From positions 1 to 37,681 of the IMG/VR virus record IMGVR_UViG_3300003891_000001: 37,681 nt of DNA. One strand, 5' to 3'. The position numbers and the translations under genes are program-made. Positions 1 to 9,502 of the stretch are shown here, piece by piece (the first letter of the stretch is position 1; the number at the start of each line of letters is the position of its first letter). The DNA is from a virus. The notes below the pieces were generated by a model. It saw only the letters and a list, made by a program, of their open reading frames with translations, was not told the DNA's origin and did no database searches.

Positions 1-428
1 TTTCACAAAGATTGGCTTCTGCTGGTTTAGAAAATTCTTCTGTGGCTCAGTCGGCTTATAATGAATTAACGAGACAATATACTTCTTACTCTGCTGATTT
101 ATTGAGACAACAACTTAGTGATGCTCTTTCGTTATCAGGACTTTCTCAAGAGTATATTAATAATCTACTCTCAAGAACTCAACTTGAATTAGGGGCTCAA
201 TCTGCTTATGCACAATCTTATACTCAAGCGATGGGAGCAGCACAGCAGGCAGCAGCACAAAGAGGACAGGCTGCAGCAGGATTGGGACAGGCAGCCACAG
301 GATTGACTGGAACTTTAGAAAGATTAGGTGTTCCAACAACACCAGTTGCAGGGAGTGAACCGCTTGTTACCACTACGCCTGAAACTTTTTACTCTTTACC
401 AGTATATGAAGCTCCGACAACTTATTGA
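1..428 (+). CDS. Internal virion (ejection) protein, C-terminal part
   Basis: The reading frame is already open at the window start (first full codon at base 3) and ends at 428. It is rich in Ala, Gln and Ser, with a stretch of Ala-Gln-Gly repeats around bases 230-300. The opening residues SQRLASAGLENSS look like the middle of small ejection proteins of podoviruses (T7 gp14 position), which follow the tail-tube genes. The matching N-terminus is probably the open gene at 37401-37681. Next gene begins 14 bases on. Role is inferred from gene order and composition. Confidence 0.6.
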   Translation, partial: SQRLASAGLENSSVAQSAYNELTRQYTSYSADLLRQQLSDALSLSGLSQEYINNLLSRTQLELGAQSAYAQSYTQAMGAAQQAAAQRGQAAAGLGQAATGLTGTLERLGVPTTPVAGSEPLVTTTPETFYSLPVYEAPTTY

Positions 429-442
429 TAGGAGGATTTCCT

Positions 443-1102
443 ATGGGACGTAAAAAAGTAAGACCTCTATACATACAACCCTATTATAGCCCATACTATT
501 ATCAACTTACTGGATTCCAAACAAGTCCTGATATAGATATTACTCCTCTTGTTACTGGAATTGAAAGGAAAACAGAAGTAGGGAAAGAAGAAGCAATTGC
601 AAGGTTGAGAAATGCTATTATGGCTGCAATAGGATCACTTACCTATAACCCTTATGAAAGATTGGTTTCTGAATCTTTTGCAAAAAGGGCTGAAACTCAA
701 GTAAGTCCCTTCAGGGGAACAGAAGCCATTGCACCTACTTTAAGAACAGCAGGGGCTTATGTGGCTTTGCCAGCACCTATTGAACCTAAACCTGCTGAAA
801 CTACTATACCAACATTTGAAGAGGTTGAACCTGCGAAACCTGCTCCTATTCATTATGCAGAAGAAAAAGAGCAATATGAAACTTATTTACCCACTTATCA
901 AAAGGCTTTTGAATCTGCAAAGCAGTTTTTAGAATCTACAAGGCAAAATTTATTAACAATGGGATTTAGTGCAGAGGAGATAAGGGGAATGATGTCTCCT
1001 TATTTATCTGCAATTAGAGAGGGTATAACATCATCTCTTGGTATGGGTGGAGTAATTAGACCAGAATACCAGGAGTTTGTTACAGAATGGGGGTTAGTAT
1101 AA
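443..1102 (+). CDS. Putative internal virion protein, 219 aa
   Basis: ATG at 443 has GGAGG at 431-435 with ideal spacing. An in-frame TTG at 425 lies upstream of that site and is not preferred. The N-terminus is basic and tyrosine-rich (GRKKVRPLYIQPYYSPYYY), the middle is Pro/Glu-rich, and the C-terminal half is predicted helical. No family is recognised. It sits among ejection-protein genes, and its stop overlaps the next start by one base, so it is probably a virion protein made in the same operon. Confidence 0.6.
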   Translation: MGRKKVRPLYIQPYYSPYYYQLTGFQTSPDIDITPLVTGIERKTEVGKEEAIARLRNAIMAAIGSLTYNPYERLVSESFAKRAETQVSPFRGTEAIAPTLRTAGAYVALPAPIEPKPAETTIPTFEEVEPAKPAPIHYAEEKEQYETYLPTYQKAFESAKQFLESTRQNLLTMGFSAEEIRGMMSPYLSAIREGITSSLGMGGVIRPEYQEFVTEWGLV

Positions 1103-2361
1103 TGCCATTACGAGAAAATCTTAAAAATATTGATATTCCAATTGACGACGAGCCTATTATATTTGAAGCCATTGCCACTCCTCCTGAAGGAAAATTGAAG
1201 GTTGGGTTGGAAACAATTGGTGTAAAAGCAGAACCTATTGTTCCTCCCAAAGTTTTACCAAAAGAAGAAATTAAGAAACCACCAGAAAAACCGATAGCAC
1301 CTAAACCACCAATTGTAACTAAAAAGGCTAAAGTTGAAATCAAGAAAAAAGAAGAAAAACCACCAGAACCTAAAACTAAGGAAAAATCAGCATTAGAATC
1401 GGTAGCAAATGAGAATATTAAACTTCTACTTAAAGAAGAAGAGCAATATAGTAATATCATAAAAACTGCAAATGAGGAATTAAAGAAAACCAGAGAAAAA
1501 TATTTCTCTAAGATTGATGAATTTTCTAAAAAAATTGATGAATGGGGGAATAAACTTGACACCTTATATCAAAAAATAAGTGAAGAACTTGCTAAACCAT
1601 TGCCTAAACCACCTACCAGAGAAGAAGTTGTAGAACCTAAACAACCTATTCTCGCTGTTTTAAAAGAACTAACTCCTTTTGTTGTTGGATTAACTGCTTT
1701 GTTGAGACCAGGTAAATATGGAGAAAATTTATTTTATTTTAATAGTATGTATCAAGCAATAAGAGATGCAGATGATAGAAAATTTAAAGAATCTCTTGAT
1801 AAATGGCAAAGAGAATTACAAATTGGATTGGCTGAAAAAAATAATAAAATCAATGCACTTAAAACTTTGGCTGATGGTATTAAAAGTCGAATGGATATTT
1901 TAGGGACTACTGGGCAGTTAGCCTTAAAGGGAATTGAAGTTGAAATATCAGGATGGGAAGATCAGATTAAAAATGCTAATGCAATGATTGATAGAATTAA
2001 TAAGGCTGTTGAAAGAATAGAAGATAAATTATACAAACAAAAAGACCTTGAAATAAAACAACAAAGACTTGAAATAGATGCTTTATATAAAATGGGAAGA
2101 TTAGGAATTGAAAGAGAAAAAGAAAGAAGACCACTTTCGCCTGAATTTAAGTATATTGAAGATTTAGAAAAACGATTAGGTAGAAGGTTATCTCCAGAAG
2201 AAATAGAGGAAGAACTTAAAAAATATAGAGAAACAAAAAAATTTGGTTTTGGATTCGGATTAGAATCACCAGCACCATTACCAACTACTCCTCCTCCCCC
2301 AAAAGGGTCACCAAAAGTAACTCCTGAACAATTTGGAGAAAAACTTTACAGGTTTAAATAA
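1102..2361 (+). CDS. Putative internal virion protein, coiled-coil, 419 aa
   Basis: ATG at 1102 overlaps the preceding TAA and has a G-rich ribosome site. An in-frame ATG lies at 1087. Residues ~40-100 are a Pro/Lys/Glu-rich linker. Residues ~100-170 and ~220-350 are long charged heptad-like helices. A short hydrophobic patch near residues 195-205 (PFVVGLTALL) could touch membrane. The C-terminus is Pro-rich. This architecture fits podovirus ejectosome proteins (T7 gp15 position). No sequence family was recognised. Confidence 0.6.
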   Translation: MPLRENLKNIDIPIDDEPIIFEAIATPPEGKLKVGLETIGVKAEPIVPPKVLPKEEIKKPPEKPIAPKPPIVTKKAKVEIKKKEEKPPEPKTKEKSALESVANENIKLLLKEEEQYSNIIKTANEELKKTREKYFSKIDEFSKKIDEWGNKLDTLYQKISEELAKPLPKPPTREEVVEPKQPILAVLKELTPFVVGLTALLRPGKYGENLFYFNSMYQAIRDADDRKFKESLDKWQRELQIGLAEKNNKINALKTLADGIKSRMDILGTTGQLALKGIEVEISGWEDQIKNANAMIDRINKAVERIEDKLYKQKDLEIKQQRLEIDALYKMGRLGIEREKERRPLSPEFKYIEDLEKRLGRRLSPEEIEEELKKYRETKKFGFGFGLESPAPLPTTPPPPKGSPKVTPEQFGEKLYRFK

Positions 2362-2372
2362 TGGAGGATTGA

Positions 2373-4910
2373 ATGCCTGAAATATCATTAACTCCCGATG
2401 AAAAGTTAATTGTAAATGATGCTATTCTTTCAGGCAAAGATGCTATTAATGTTCTCAATGATTTATTTGAAGGAACTAAAAGGTATGAAGTAAAAAAGGC
2501 TATTCGTGATGAAATAATTCATTTTAAAACTCATCCTGTTGACCTGGTAGATAAATTAAAAAAAACACCTGTAGAAACCAAAGGTCCTGCCGAATGGCTT
2601 TCATATAGACTTAAGCGTATTCCCCAAGTCTTTGAGGAAGAAATAAAGGGAGTAAAGAAAGAATTTAAGGAAGCAAGATATGCTCCCATGATGCAATCAT
2701 GGAAATATATTTTTCCTGCCTTAAGAGCACTCAATATTCCTTTTGCACCAGTTAGGGCTTTAGCAGGAGAACCAGTTGAAGAATTAGCAAGAGAAAAAGG
2801 AGCTCCTGAATGGTTAAGTCGAATAATAGGATATGTTCCAGAAATTGCAGCTACATGGGGAGCAGGGGCTTTATTAAAAACTGCAAAAGTCCCTCGATTA
2901 TTGGGGATAGGTAGAAAGGCTGAAGAAGTAATTGGTCCATCTTATGAAGTTCACAAAACAATGACAGAAGTTCCCCTTGCTGAGACTATCTGGAAAAGTA
3001 TTGTAGAAAAAACTGAAACATTGAAAAAATTAGCACCACAGCAAAGAAAATTATGGAGAGAAGCCTTTAGAGAAAAAGTAGGTAATTATTTTGATGATTT
3101 TAATTTAGCCTTATCTGAAGGCGATTTTAATAGAGCAACAGCATCAGCAAAAGCCCTAAAGGGTAATCTTGAATCACTTCTTGTAGAACATCCTGAATTT
3201 ACTAAAAAAATTCCAATTTTTAGTGCCGAAGAATTGGAATCTATGGTAAAAACCATTCATGGAGCACCAAAGACTCTTTTTGAGAAAAAAGAAATTGTAG
3301 ATGCCCTTGCTGATGTAGTTATTAAGGGTAGAGTGCCAGAAAAACATCATTTAAAAGCACTTCAAGAAATTTTAGGTTTTGATATTTCATCACTTGCCAA
3401 AAAGGGGTTTTTAGCCGATCTAATATCTTTTCCAAGAGCAATTATGGCTTCTACAGACTTAAGCGGTATCTTTAGGCAAGGTATTATGGCTGTTGGAAGA
3501 CCCCAATTTTGGAAAGCTATTCCTAAATATGTAAAATCTTTTAGTAGAAAGAATTATGAAACATTGATGGAAAGTATAATGACTGATAATTATTTTATTA
3601 AAGCTCGAAAAGCTGGTTTAGGATTAACAGATATACTTACTGGTTCAGAAGAAATGTTTGTTTCAAAGTTAAGACCTATAGGTATTGGTTGGTTAATTGA
3701 GGCTTCAGAGCGTGGTTATCAAGGATTTTTGAATAAATTAAGATTTGATTTATTCAAAGATATGGCAAGAAAACTTGAAAAATTGGGTTATAATATTGAA
3801 GAAAATCCAGAGAAATTCAGACAATTAGCGGATTACATTGGAGCTTTAACAGGTAGAGGTCCACTTCGAGGAAGGCTCGGTAGAGCTGCAACAATGTCAG
3901 ATACTTTTTTTGCTCCCAGATTAATCGCTTCAAGGGTATATTTTTTGAATCCCAAAAATTTAATTGCACTGCCAAGAGAATTAAGACTCGAAGGATTAAG
4001 AGATATTTTATCGGTTTCGGCTTTTGGGAGTGGAGTTTTAGGGCTTGCTTACCTTAATGGTGCAAAAATAGAGAGAGACCCAAGAAATGCAGATTTTTTG
4101 AAAGCCAGATTTGGAGATACAAGGATTGATCCCTGGGGTGGTTTTTTACCTTATGTTGTTTTATTATCCCGACTTGTTTCTGGTAAAGTTGTATCATCTA
4201 CCAGTGGTAAAGAATTTGAAATTGGGGAAGGAATAAATAAGATAGGATATGATGAAATGATGTATCGATTTCTTGAAGGTAAATATGCTCCTATCCCTTC
4301 TTTTCTATGGCACTGGTTTAAAGGGACTGACTTTGCAGGTCAACCTTTTGATGTGATTAAAGAAACATATACAAGACTAATTCCATTAACAATTCAGGAT
4401 ACTATGGATATTATTGATATAGAACCTACAGATTTATGGGCAGTGCCTTTTAGTGTTACTGGATTTGGTGTTCAAACTTATATGGCAAATACATACTATA
4501 AAGATATTGATATTCCCAAAGAAATTAGAAATAAAGTTGATAATGGTTTATTGGAAGTAAAATTAAATTTACCTATTAGAAGAACTTTACACGGATTCCC
4601 TTTAAGCGTAGATGAATCAGAAGCAATGAAGCAGGTTTTTGGGAAAGAAATATATGGAAGGTTATACAATCTATTTTCAGATAAATCATATCAATCCTTA
4701 CCTGATATTGCTAAAGAAAAGGTAGTAAAAAGTATAATTACTCAAACAGCAGATTATGTAGCAACTAAATATTTCCCTCACAAAAAATACTTTCATGACT
4801 TAACTGAAATGATTCAATTTGCTTACAGATGGGATAAAAAGAAAGCCCAAGATTATGTTGATAAATTAATGAAAAGATATGAAAGGCAATTAAGGGGAAC
4901 TTTGGATTAA
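2373..4910 (+). CDS. Large internal virion / DNA-ejection protein candidate, 845 aa
   Basis: This is the largest gene in the window, with GGAGG at 2364-2368 before ATG 2373. It is mostly helical, with amphipathic and hydrophobic stretches, for example around residues 145-170 and 555-570. It has the gene position and size class of the last ejection protein of podoviruses (T7 gp16 slot). I see no transglycosylase motif near the N-terminus, unlike T7 gp16. Its stop overlaps the next ATG. The role is inferred from synteny and size. Confidence 0.6.
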   Translation: MPEISLTPDEKLIVNDAILSGKDAINVLNDLFEGTKRYEVKKAIRDEIIHFKTHPVDLVDKLKKTPVETKGPAEWLSYRLKRIPQVFEEEIKGVKKEFKEARYAPMMQSWKYIFPALRALNIPFAPVRALAGEPVEELAREKGAPEWLSRIIGYVPEIAATWGAGALLKTAKVPRLLGIGRKAEEVIGPSYEVHKTMTEVPLAETIWKSIVEKTETLKKLAPQQRKLWREAFREKVGNYFDDFNLALSEGDFNRATASAKALKGNLESLLVEHPEFTKKIPIFSAEELESMVKTIHGAPKTLFEKKEIVDALADVVIKGRVPEKHHLKALQEILGFDISSLAKKGFLADLISFPRAIMASTDLSGIFRQGIMAVGRPQFWKAIPKYVKSFSRKNYETLMESIMTDNYFIKARKAGLGLTDILTGSEEMFVSKLRPIGIGWLIEASERGYQGFLNKLRFDLFKDMARKLEKLGYNIEENPEKFRQLADYIGALTGRGPLRGRLGRAATMSDTFFAPRLIASRVYFLNPKNLIALPRELRLEGLRDILSVSAFGSGVLGLAYLNGAKIERDPRNADFLKARFGDTRIDPWGGFLPYVVLLSRLVSGKVVSSTSGKEFEIGEGINKIGYDEMMYRFLEGKYAPIPSFLWHWFKGTDFAGQPFDVIKETYTRLIPLTIQDTMDIIDIEPTDLWAVPFSVTGFGVQTYMANTYYKDIDIPKEIRNKVDNGLLEVKLNLPIRRTLHGFPLSVDESEAMKQVFGKEIYGRLYNLFSDKSYQSLPDIAKEKVVKSIITQTADYVATKYFPHKKYFHDLTEMIQFAYRWDKKKAQDYVDKLMKRYERQLRGTLD

Positions 4911-5281
4911 TGGCAAAAAGAGGAAGGCCTCCTAAAAAAAGTAAAGATAAGGGGATAGAAATTATTGATAAACTTAATACACTTGCTATCAATGTTCTGG
5001 ATGATCTTTTTGAAAAAAGAAGGACAGGGGATTCTATTAATTTTGATGACTTCAAGATTCAACTTCTGGCTATAAAAGAGATAAAAGACCTTTGTAAAAT
5101 CAATGCAATGAGAAAAGATAGTTTTGGTAGTTTTTTTGACCAAGGAAGTATTGAAGAAAAAGAATTAGAAGTTGAAGATATATTTGGATTAAATGAACTG
5201 GAAGAAAAACAAAAGGAAATAGAAGAGGAGGTCTACGGTGATAGAACTTCAAGAAGAACCGAGAAGAAGTCGGAAGCCTAA
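4910..5281 (+). CDS. Putative small terminase subunit, AT-hook-like N-terminus
   Basis: This 123-aa charged protein begins MAKRGRPPKKSKDKG, an AT-hook-like RGRP core, and continues with helices and an acidic, coiled-coil-prone C-terminus (residues ~75-120). It lies upstream of the large terminase in the slot that small terminases occupy in T7-like gene orders. DNA binding plus acidic tail fits a packaging recognition protein, but no family match was recognised. Its last 44 bases overlap the next gene. Confidence 0.45.
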   Translation: MAKRGRPPKKSKDKGIEIIDKLNTLAINVLDDLFEKRRTGDSINFDDFKIQLLAIKEIKDLCKINAMRKDSFGSFFDQGSIEEKELEVEDIFGLNELEEKQKEIEEEVYGDRTSRRTEKKSEA

Positions 5282-5468
5282 ATCAAGTTTATCTAAAATA
5301 ATTGGATTTACTATTATTTCGGGATTGATTGAATTTCTTATTATTATTGTTGTTAATATGGCCTTATTTCTTGTTGCTCTTCGTTATAAACCTGAAGCCT
5401 TGCCTTATGTTTTAGGGTTCTTTTTAATTTCCTGCGTTGCAAGATTTTTAAGGATTAAGAAAAGTTAA
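5238..5468 (+). CDS. Small two-helix membrane protein (possible holin-like)
   Basis: GTG start at 5238 is supported by a very strong GAGGAGGT site (5225-5232) inside the previous gene. The 76-aa product has a basic cytoplasmic start (PRRSRKPKSS), then two hydrophobic segments at about residues 22-47 and 52-70, and ends RIKKS. The layout resembles class II holins (T7 places its holin just before the terminase genes), but a better holin candidate sits beside the lysozyme at 30469. Stop overlaps the next ATG. Confidence 0.55.
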   Translation: MIELQEEPRRSRKPKSSLSKIIGFTIISGLIEFLIIIVVNMALFLVALRYKPEALPYVLGFFLISCVARFLRIKKS

Positions 5469-5911
5469 TGTTTCGCTTTCAGGAATATATCAATCGAAGA
5501 AATATTACTGATGATTTTTTAATTGATAAGATAGAACAGTTCTGTTCTTCTTTTAAGTTGAATTTGATTAACGATAGTGCAATTAGAATGATGTTTATTG
5601 ATATTGGAGTTGAATTTGGAGAAGGATATATTTTTAAAGTCCTCAATTATTTGAGTAAAAAGTCAAAAGTTTTTATCAGAGGGAAAGTCCCTACTCCCGA
5701 TTTTAAAGAAGAATACGCAATACACTATCTTAATACTAAGAATGTTCACGAACAATTTCTTTTTATTATGAGGGCTTTATTCAATACCATTGAAGCAAGT
5801 TCTACAAATTATCAAAAACTAAAGAAAATTGTTAATTATTTCTTTGAAAAAGCCACTGGTATTACTTATAATTATACTCAAAATGATTCTAAAATAATTA
5901 GGTATGTATAA
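5468..5911 (+). CDS. Unknown late protein, 147 aa
   Basis: Start overlaps the stop of the upstream membrane protein and the end overlaps the terminase start, so it is translationally coupled on both sides. Predicted mixed helical protein with several aromatic and charged residues. No motif recognised. Position directly before the large terminase suggests a packaging or assembly accessory, perhaps an alternative small terminase candidate. Confidence 0.55.
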   Translation: MFRFQEYINRRNITDDFLIDKIEQFCSSFKLNLINDSAIRMMFIDIGVEFGEGYIFKVLNYLSKKSKVFIRGKVPTPDFKEEYAIHYLNTKNVHEQFLFIMRALFNTIEASSTNYQKLKKIVNYFFEKATGITYNYTQNDSKIIRYV

Positions 5912-7712
5912 ACTAAAAAATTTCTTAAACTGGTGTTCTTATTTAAAAATATCATCAAGAGAAAAAGGAGTTACTTCTTTTTCTCCTCATTGTTGGTTTG
6001 ATAGTCAAAAAATTTTAGTTCGTGAATTCTTTAGAGAAATAGAAAATGATTCTCCAGTAAGGGATTTTTTAATTTTAAAAGCAAGACAACTTGGAGTAAC
6101 TACAATTGTTTTTGCCTTTGACCTTTTCTGGATAATGCAGAATCCTTCTATCAAACTTGGATTTCTTTGCCACAACTACGAAGTAAGACCTAAATTAAGA
6201 GAAAATTTTAGAAGTCTTTATCTTAATTTACCTAAAGCCTACAAAATACCTGTTACATTAGATAATCGAGAAATGATGCATTTTGTTAATGGTTCTGAAA
6301 TTTTTTTCTATCATATTAGTTCTAAAGAAATGAGTAGACAGGCAGTTGCAAGGTCTCAGTCTCTTACCTGTATCCATGCTACGGAGGCGGCTTATTACGA
6401 CGCAAGTGATCCCAATAATGAAGTTTTAAAAAGTCTTCAAATCTCTCGTGCTAAAAATCATCCTGCAAGACTTACCATTATTGAATCAACTGCAAATGGA
6501 TTTAATAATTTCTATGACTATTGGGTTAATTCTAAGAATAATCCTTCCGAAAAGGCAATTTTTATCGGCTGGTGGTCAAGAAATGACTATCGAATTTCTG
6601 AAAGCAATCCCTTATTTCAAGAATATTCTTATCCTCTTACCAGAGAAGAAAAAAGAGCGGTTAATTCAGTTAAACGGTTGTATGGCCATACAATAGATAT
6701 GGAGCAGATTGCCTGGTTTCGGAATGAGGTAGCAACGACTTATCAGGGAGATATTAATTTTGCCCTTCAAGAATTACCTTGGACAGAGGATGATGCCTTT
6801 AGGCTTTCGGGATACAAATTTTTTGATAGTCAAAAACTTACAGAATTTAGAAAAGAAACTGAAAAACAGGATGTATATTATCTTAATATCTATGCTGATA
6901 TTAATGGAGTTTATTTAAGTGAAGCAAGTAAACAAAGACATAATCTTGAAATTTATGAACTTCCTCAAGGTGGAGAATACTATTTTTTAGGGGCTGACCC
7001 TTCGTTTGGAAGTTCTCCTGATAGTGATAATGCTGTTGTTTCTATATGGAAAGGTTACAATGATAGGATAGAGCAAGTAGCAGAGTATTGTGATAATTCA
7101 ATAGGGACAATAGAATTTGCAAAATTGCTTGTCTTTTTTTCGTGTTTTTATAGACCAAGTTATTTAAATTTAGAGGTAACTGGACCAGGAAGGGTTGTAA
7201 TTAAAGAACTTGATAAAATAAAAAATAATTCTTTTGATATTGGAGAGGTTCAAATTAATCTTAATAAAGAATTATATGACCTTGAAAGAATAAAGATAAA
7301 TATAAGGGATATAAGGGAATATATGTATTATCGACCAGATTCAATTAGGAGGAGTTTGGCAAGGCATTGGGAAACTAACCAGGGGACAAAAGAGGCTTTG
7401 ATGAATCAAATGAAAAGTGTTGTAGGATTAGGGATGTTTATACCTAAATCAAAAAGATTAATAGAAGAAATGAACATTTTTATTAAAGATGGTTCTTATT
7501 TGGGTGCTGAATCGGGTAGAAATGATGACCGAGTTATTGCTTCTGCCCTTGCAATAGAATATTGGCGAACCTATTGGGCTCACAGGCTTGTCAAATATGA
7601 AGATGCTAAAAAGATCATTGAAGTTTCGGAATCTAGGAAAATACTTGAACAGACAGGCTTAATACAAACTATTCAACCCTTTATTAAACCAAGAGTTCAT
7701 ATACCCGCATGA
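5904..7712 (+). CDS. terL: Terminase large subunit
   Basis: The packaging motor ATPase and nuclease that translocates DNA into the prohead through the portal. The Walker A-like motif KARQLGVTT lies at residues ~59-67, in the form used by large terminases with an Arg-Gln P-loop. The Walker B and catalytic Glu region is seen in IHATEAAYY around residues 155-163. The C-terminal RNase H-like nuclease has FLGADPSFG (first Asp) and GRNDDRVIASALA near the end. At 602 aa the length is normal. The gene overlaps the 5468 gene by 8 bases and the next gene by 4. It lies at the far end of the late operon, distant from the portal, as in T7-like maps. Confidence 0.93.
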   Translation: MYKLKNFLNWCSYLKISSREKGVTSFSPHCWFDSQKILVREFFREIENDSPVRDFLILKARQLGVTTIVFAFDLFWIMQNPSIKLGFLCHNYEVRPKLRENFRSLYLNLPKAYKIPVTLDNREMMHFVNGSEIFFYHISSKEMSRQAVARSQSLTCIHATEAAYYDASDPNNEVLKSLQISRAKNHPARLTIIESTANGFNNFYDYWVNSKNNPSEKAIFIGWWSRNDYRISESNPLFQEYSYPLTREEKRAVNSVKRLYGHTIDMEQIAWFRNEVATTYQGDINFALQELPWTEDDAFRLSGYKFFDSQKLTEFRKETEKQDVYYLNIYADINGVYLSEASKQRHNLEIYELPQGGEYYFLGADPSFGSSPDSDNAVVSIWKGYNDRIEQVAEYCDNSIGTIEFAKLLVFFSCFYRPSYLNLEVTGPGRVVIKELDKIKNNSFDIGEVQINLNKELYDLERIKINIRDIREYMYYRPDSIRRSLARHWETNQGTKEALMNQMKSVVGLGMFIPKSKRLIEEMNIFIKDGSYLGAESGRNDDRVIASALAIEYWRTYWAHRLVKYEDAKKIIEVSESRKILEQTGLIQTIQPFIKPRVHIPA

Positions 7713-8125
7713 TAGAGTTCATTGATACCAAAGGTAAAAAATTAACCTTTAGGGAATTGTGTTTTTATACTATTGGTATCAATCCTGCCCATCTTAAGGC
7801 AATTTTGGATAAAGGTTCAACAGGTGGATTCCCCTTAGAGAAGGCATTTGAAATTGAGCAAAAGTTAAAAAATTATGGTTTTGATATACCAATGGAATTT
7901 TTTTTGAAGGAAAATACAAGAAAAATCCTGAAAAAATATGTAGAAAATTTAACCGAAAATTTATTTACAATAAGAGAATATAATCCCAAAACTGGGAAAT
8001 TAAATGATTTTAATAAGATAAAAGCAAAATATGATATATTATTTGAAGAAATTAAAAGTAAAGTATTGGAATCATTTAATATATACAATCCTGCTTTTAG
8101 CACGAAGAAGAACACGCCACATTAG
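7709..8125 (+). CDS. Unknown protein at end of late operon, 138 aa
   Basis: ATG overlaps the terminase stop (ATGA). The protein is helical and Lys/Glu-rich, with LNDFNKIKAKYDILFEEI coiled-coil-like near the C-terminus. Around residues 28-55 the segment AHLKAILDKGSTGGFPLEKA reads somewhat like a helix-turn-helix, but this is weak. Last rightward gene: its final 54 bases are shared tail-to-tail with the leftward gene 8072-9259. Confidence 0.6.
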   Translation: MIEFIDTKGKKLTFRELCFYTIGINPAHLKAILDKGSTGGFPLEKAFEIEQKLKNYGFDIPMEFFLKENTRKILKKYVENLTENLFTIREYNPKTGKLNDFNKIKAKYDILFEEIKSKVLESFNIYNPAFSTKKNTPH

Positions 8126-9259
8126 ATTTGGGGTAAATTTTTCAGTAATTACAGTATCGAATTCTCCAAATTTAACTTCCAAGGGATTAGCAAAATATAT
8201 TTGAGGTGCAATCCATTCTTTATTTTTAATGTTATTTTTCCATTTTTTATAATAAGTGCTTTGCACTGGAGTTAGACAGTATTCTATTCTATCTTTTATT
8301 AATTGGTCTGTAAGGTATTCAAAAAGCCCTGAACGTTTTAACCCTTTTGCGTATATTTCTTTTACGGGTTCAAAAGTTTCGTTTAATAATTTCCTTCCAC
8401 CGAATCTCTGGACAATTTCTGCCCTTGTCAACTTAATAATTCTTAATATTTCATCACAACTTATCATCCTTTTTTCCTGATTAATAGCCTCAAGTGTATC
8501 GGTATATTTAAATAACTGCACGGGAATTTTTATTTTATCCTGGTTTAAATCTCTGTAAGCAATATTATTATTAAACAATTTGTGTTTCAAACTATTATAT
8601 TTTGAAGCAATTAAAACCTTACCAAGATTTACTTCTTTTAAAAAAGAAAATAAAAATTCTTTTTTTACTTCAGTAACTTCGCCACTATAATCCGCAATTC
8701 TTAATTTAGGAATGTATGGTTGAATCCCATTTAATTTCATTTGGGGAAGAATTTTAATAATTTCATTATAGATTTTTATGGGGAAATGATAAAATTGATT
8801 AAGGTCATAAAATATATCAGCCTGAAAATCTTTTAAATAATTCTGTCCCCAATTTTCAGGATAATCGGAAATATTAGGGTCACCTGCTAAAATTAAATTT
8901 TTGGTATCTATGAAATTTTTTATAAATTCTATACTTGGCTTACTTAAATCGTGTGAATCAATAACAACAATGGTATTTGCTTTGAATTTACCCATTGCAG
9001 TCTTTGCTCTTTCCCAAAAGACTTTATTGATATTTGGAGGATGGTTTTCTATACCTACAAATTCAGTAAAATAGGTATAGAAGTTATTTGTTTGAGCATC
9101 AAGGTTATATTGAAGTATCTTATCTTTTAGGGGGTAATAATAAGAAGAGTAGAAGAATAGAATATTAATAGGAGAGTAATTTTGGTATTCTTTTCTTAAG
9201 AAATCCAAAGTCCAATCAATATAGGAATTACCCTTGCAACCTATGATTTTTATTAACAT
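8072..9259 (-). CDS. Degenerate SF1 (UvrD/Rep-like) helicase-fold protein
   Basis: 395 aa. Several pieces align in order with superfamily 1 helicases. The N-terminal IIGCKGNSY sits where GxxGxGKT is expected. IVVIDSHDLS at ~97-106 corresponds to motif II (DEAQD). LILAGDPN at ~122-129 corresponds to motif III (GDxxQ). Near the C-terminus FGEFDTVIT and LLRAKSRIVYI correspond to motifs V and VI (GLEFDxV, VALTRAK). The Walker A Lys-Ser/Thr and the catalytic Glu of motif II are missing, so ATP hydrolysis is doubtful. Last gene of the early leftward operon, perhaps a structural loader or host-helicase partner. Confidence 0.6.
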   Translation of the reverse strand: MLIKIIGCKGNSYIDWTLDFLRKEYQNYSPINILFFYSSYYYPLKDKILQYNLDAQTNNFYTYFTEFVGIENHPPNINKVFWERAKTAMGKFKANTIVVIDSHDLSKPSIEFIKNFIDTKNLILAGDPNISDYPENWGQNYLKDFQADIFYDLNQFYHFPIKIYNEIIKILPQMKLNGIQPYIPKLRIADYSGEVTEVKKEFLFSFLKEVNLGKVLIASKYNSLKHKLFNNNIAYRDLNQDKIKIPVQLFKYTDTLEAINQEKRMISCDEILRIIKLTRAEIVQRFGGRKLLNETFEPVKEIYAKGLKRSGLFEYLTDQLIKDRIEYCLTPVQSTYYKKWKNNIKNKEWIAPQIYFANPLEVKFGEFDTVITEKFTPNLMWRVLLRAKSRIVYIK

Positions 9260-9262
9260 AAC

Positions 9263-9454
9263 TTATTCATTCTCTTCCATTTCCATCTTTATCTCTTCCA
9301 GTTCTTTTTCAATTTCCATTGCTTTTGCTTCATCCAATTTATATTCCATAATCTCGTCAAGATAGTCTTCGTAGGATGGATAGCAACGACCATATCTCCA
9401 GATAGAAATTATATTCTGCAATAGTGTTAATTCACCGTATTCATAAGGATTCAT
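9263..9454 (-). CDS. Small acidic protein, 63 aa
   Basis: Start ATG at 9454 with a modest AAGAGTT-type site. The sequence ends in a strongly acidic helix (LEEIKMEMEENE). The stop lies four bases before the helicase-like gene, suggesting coupled translation. No known family recognised. Confidence 0.55.
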   Translation of the reverse strand: MNPYEYGELTLLQNIISIWRYGRCYPSYEDYLDEIMEYKLDEAKAMEIEKELEEIKMEMEENE

Positions 9455-9502
9455 AACTCTTATCTTTCTGTGCTTGGTTTAACGTCCCACGCACCCCCGA
9501 CA

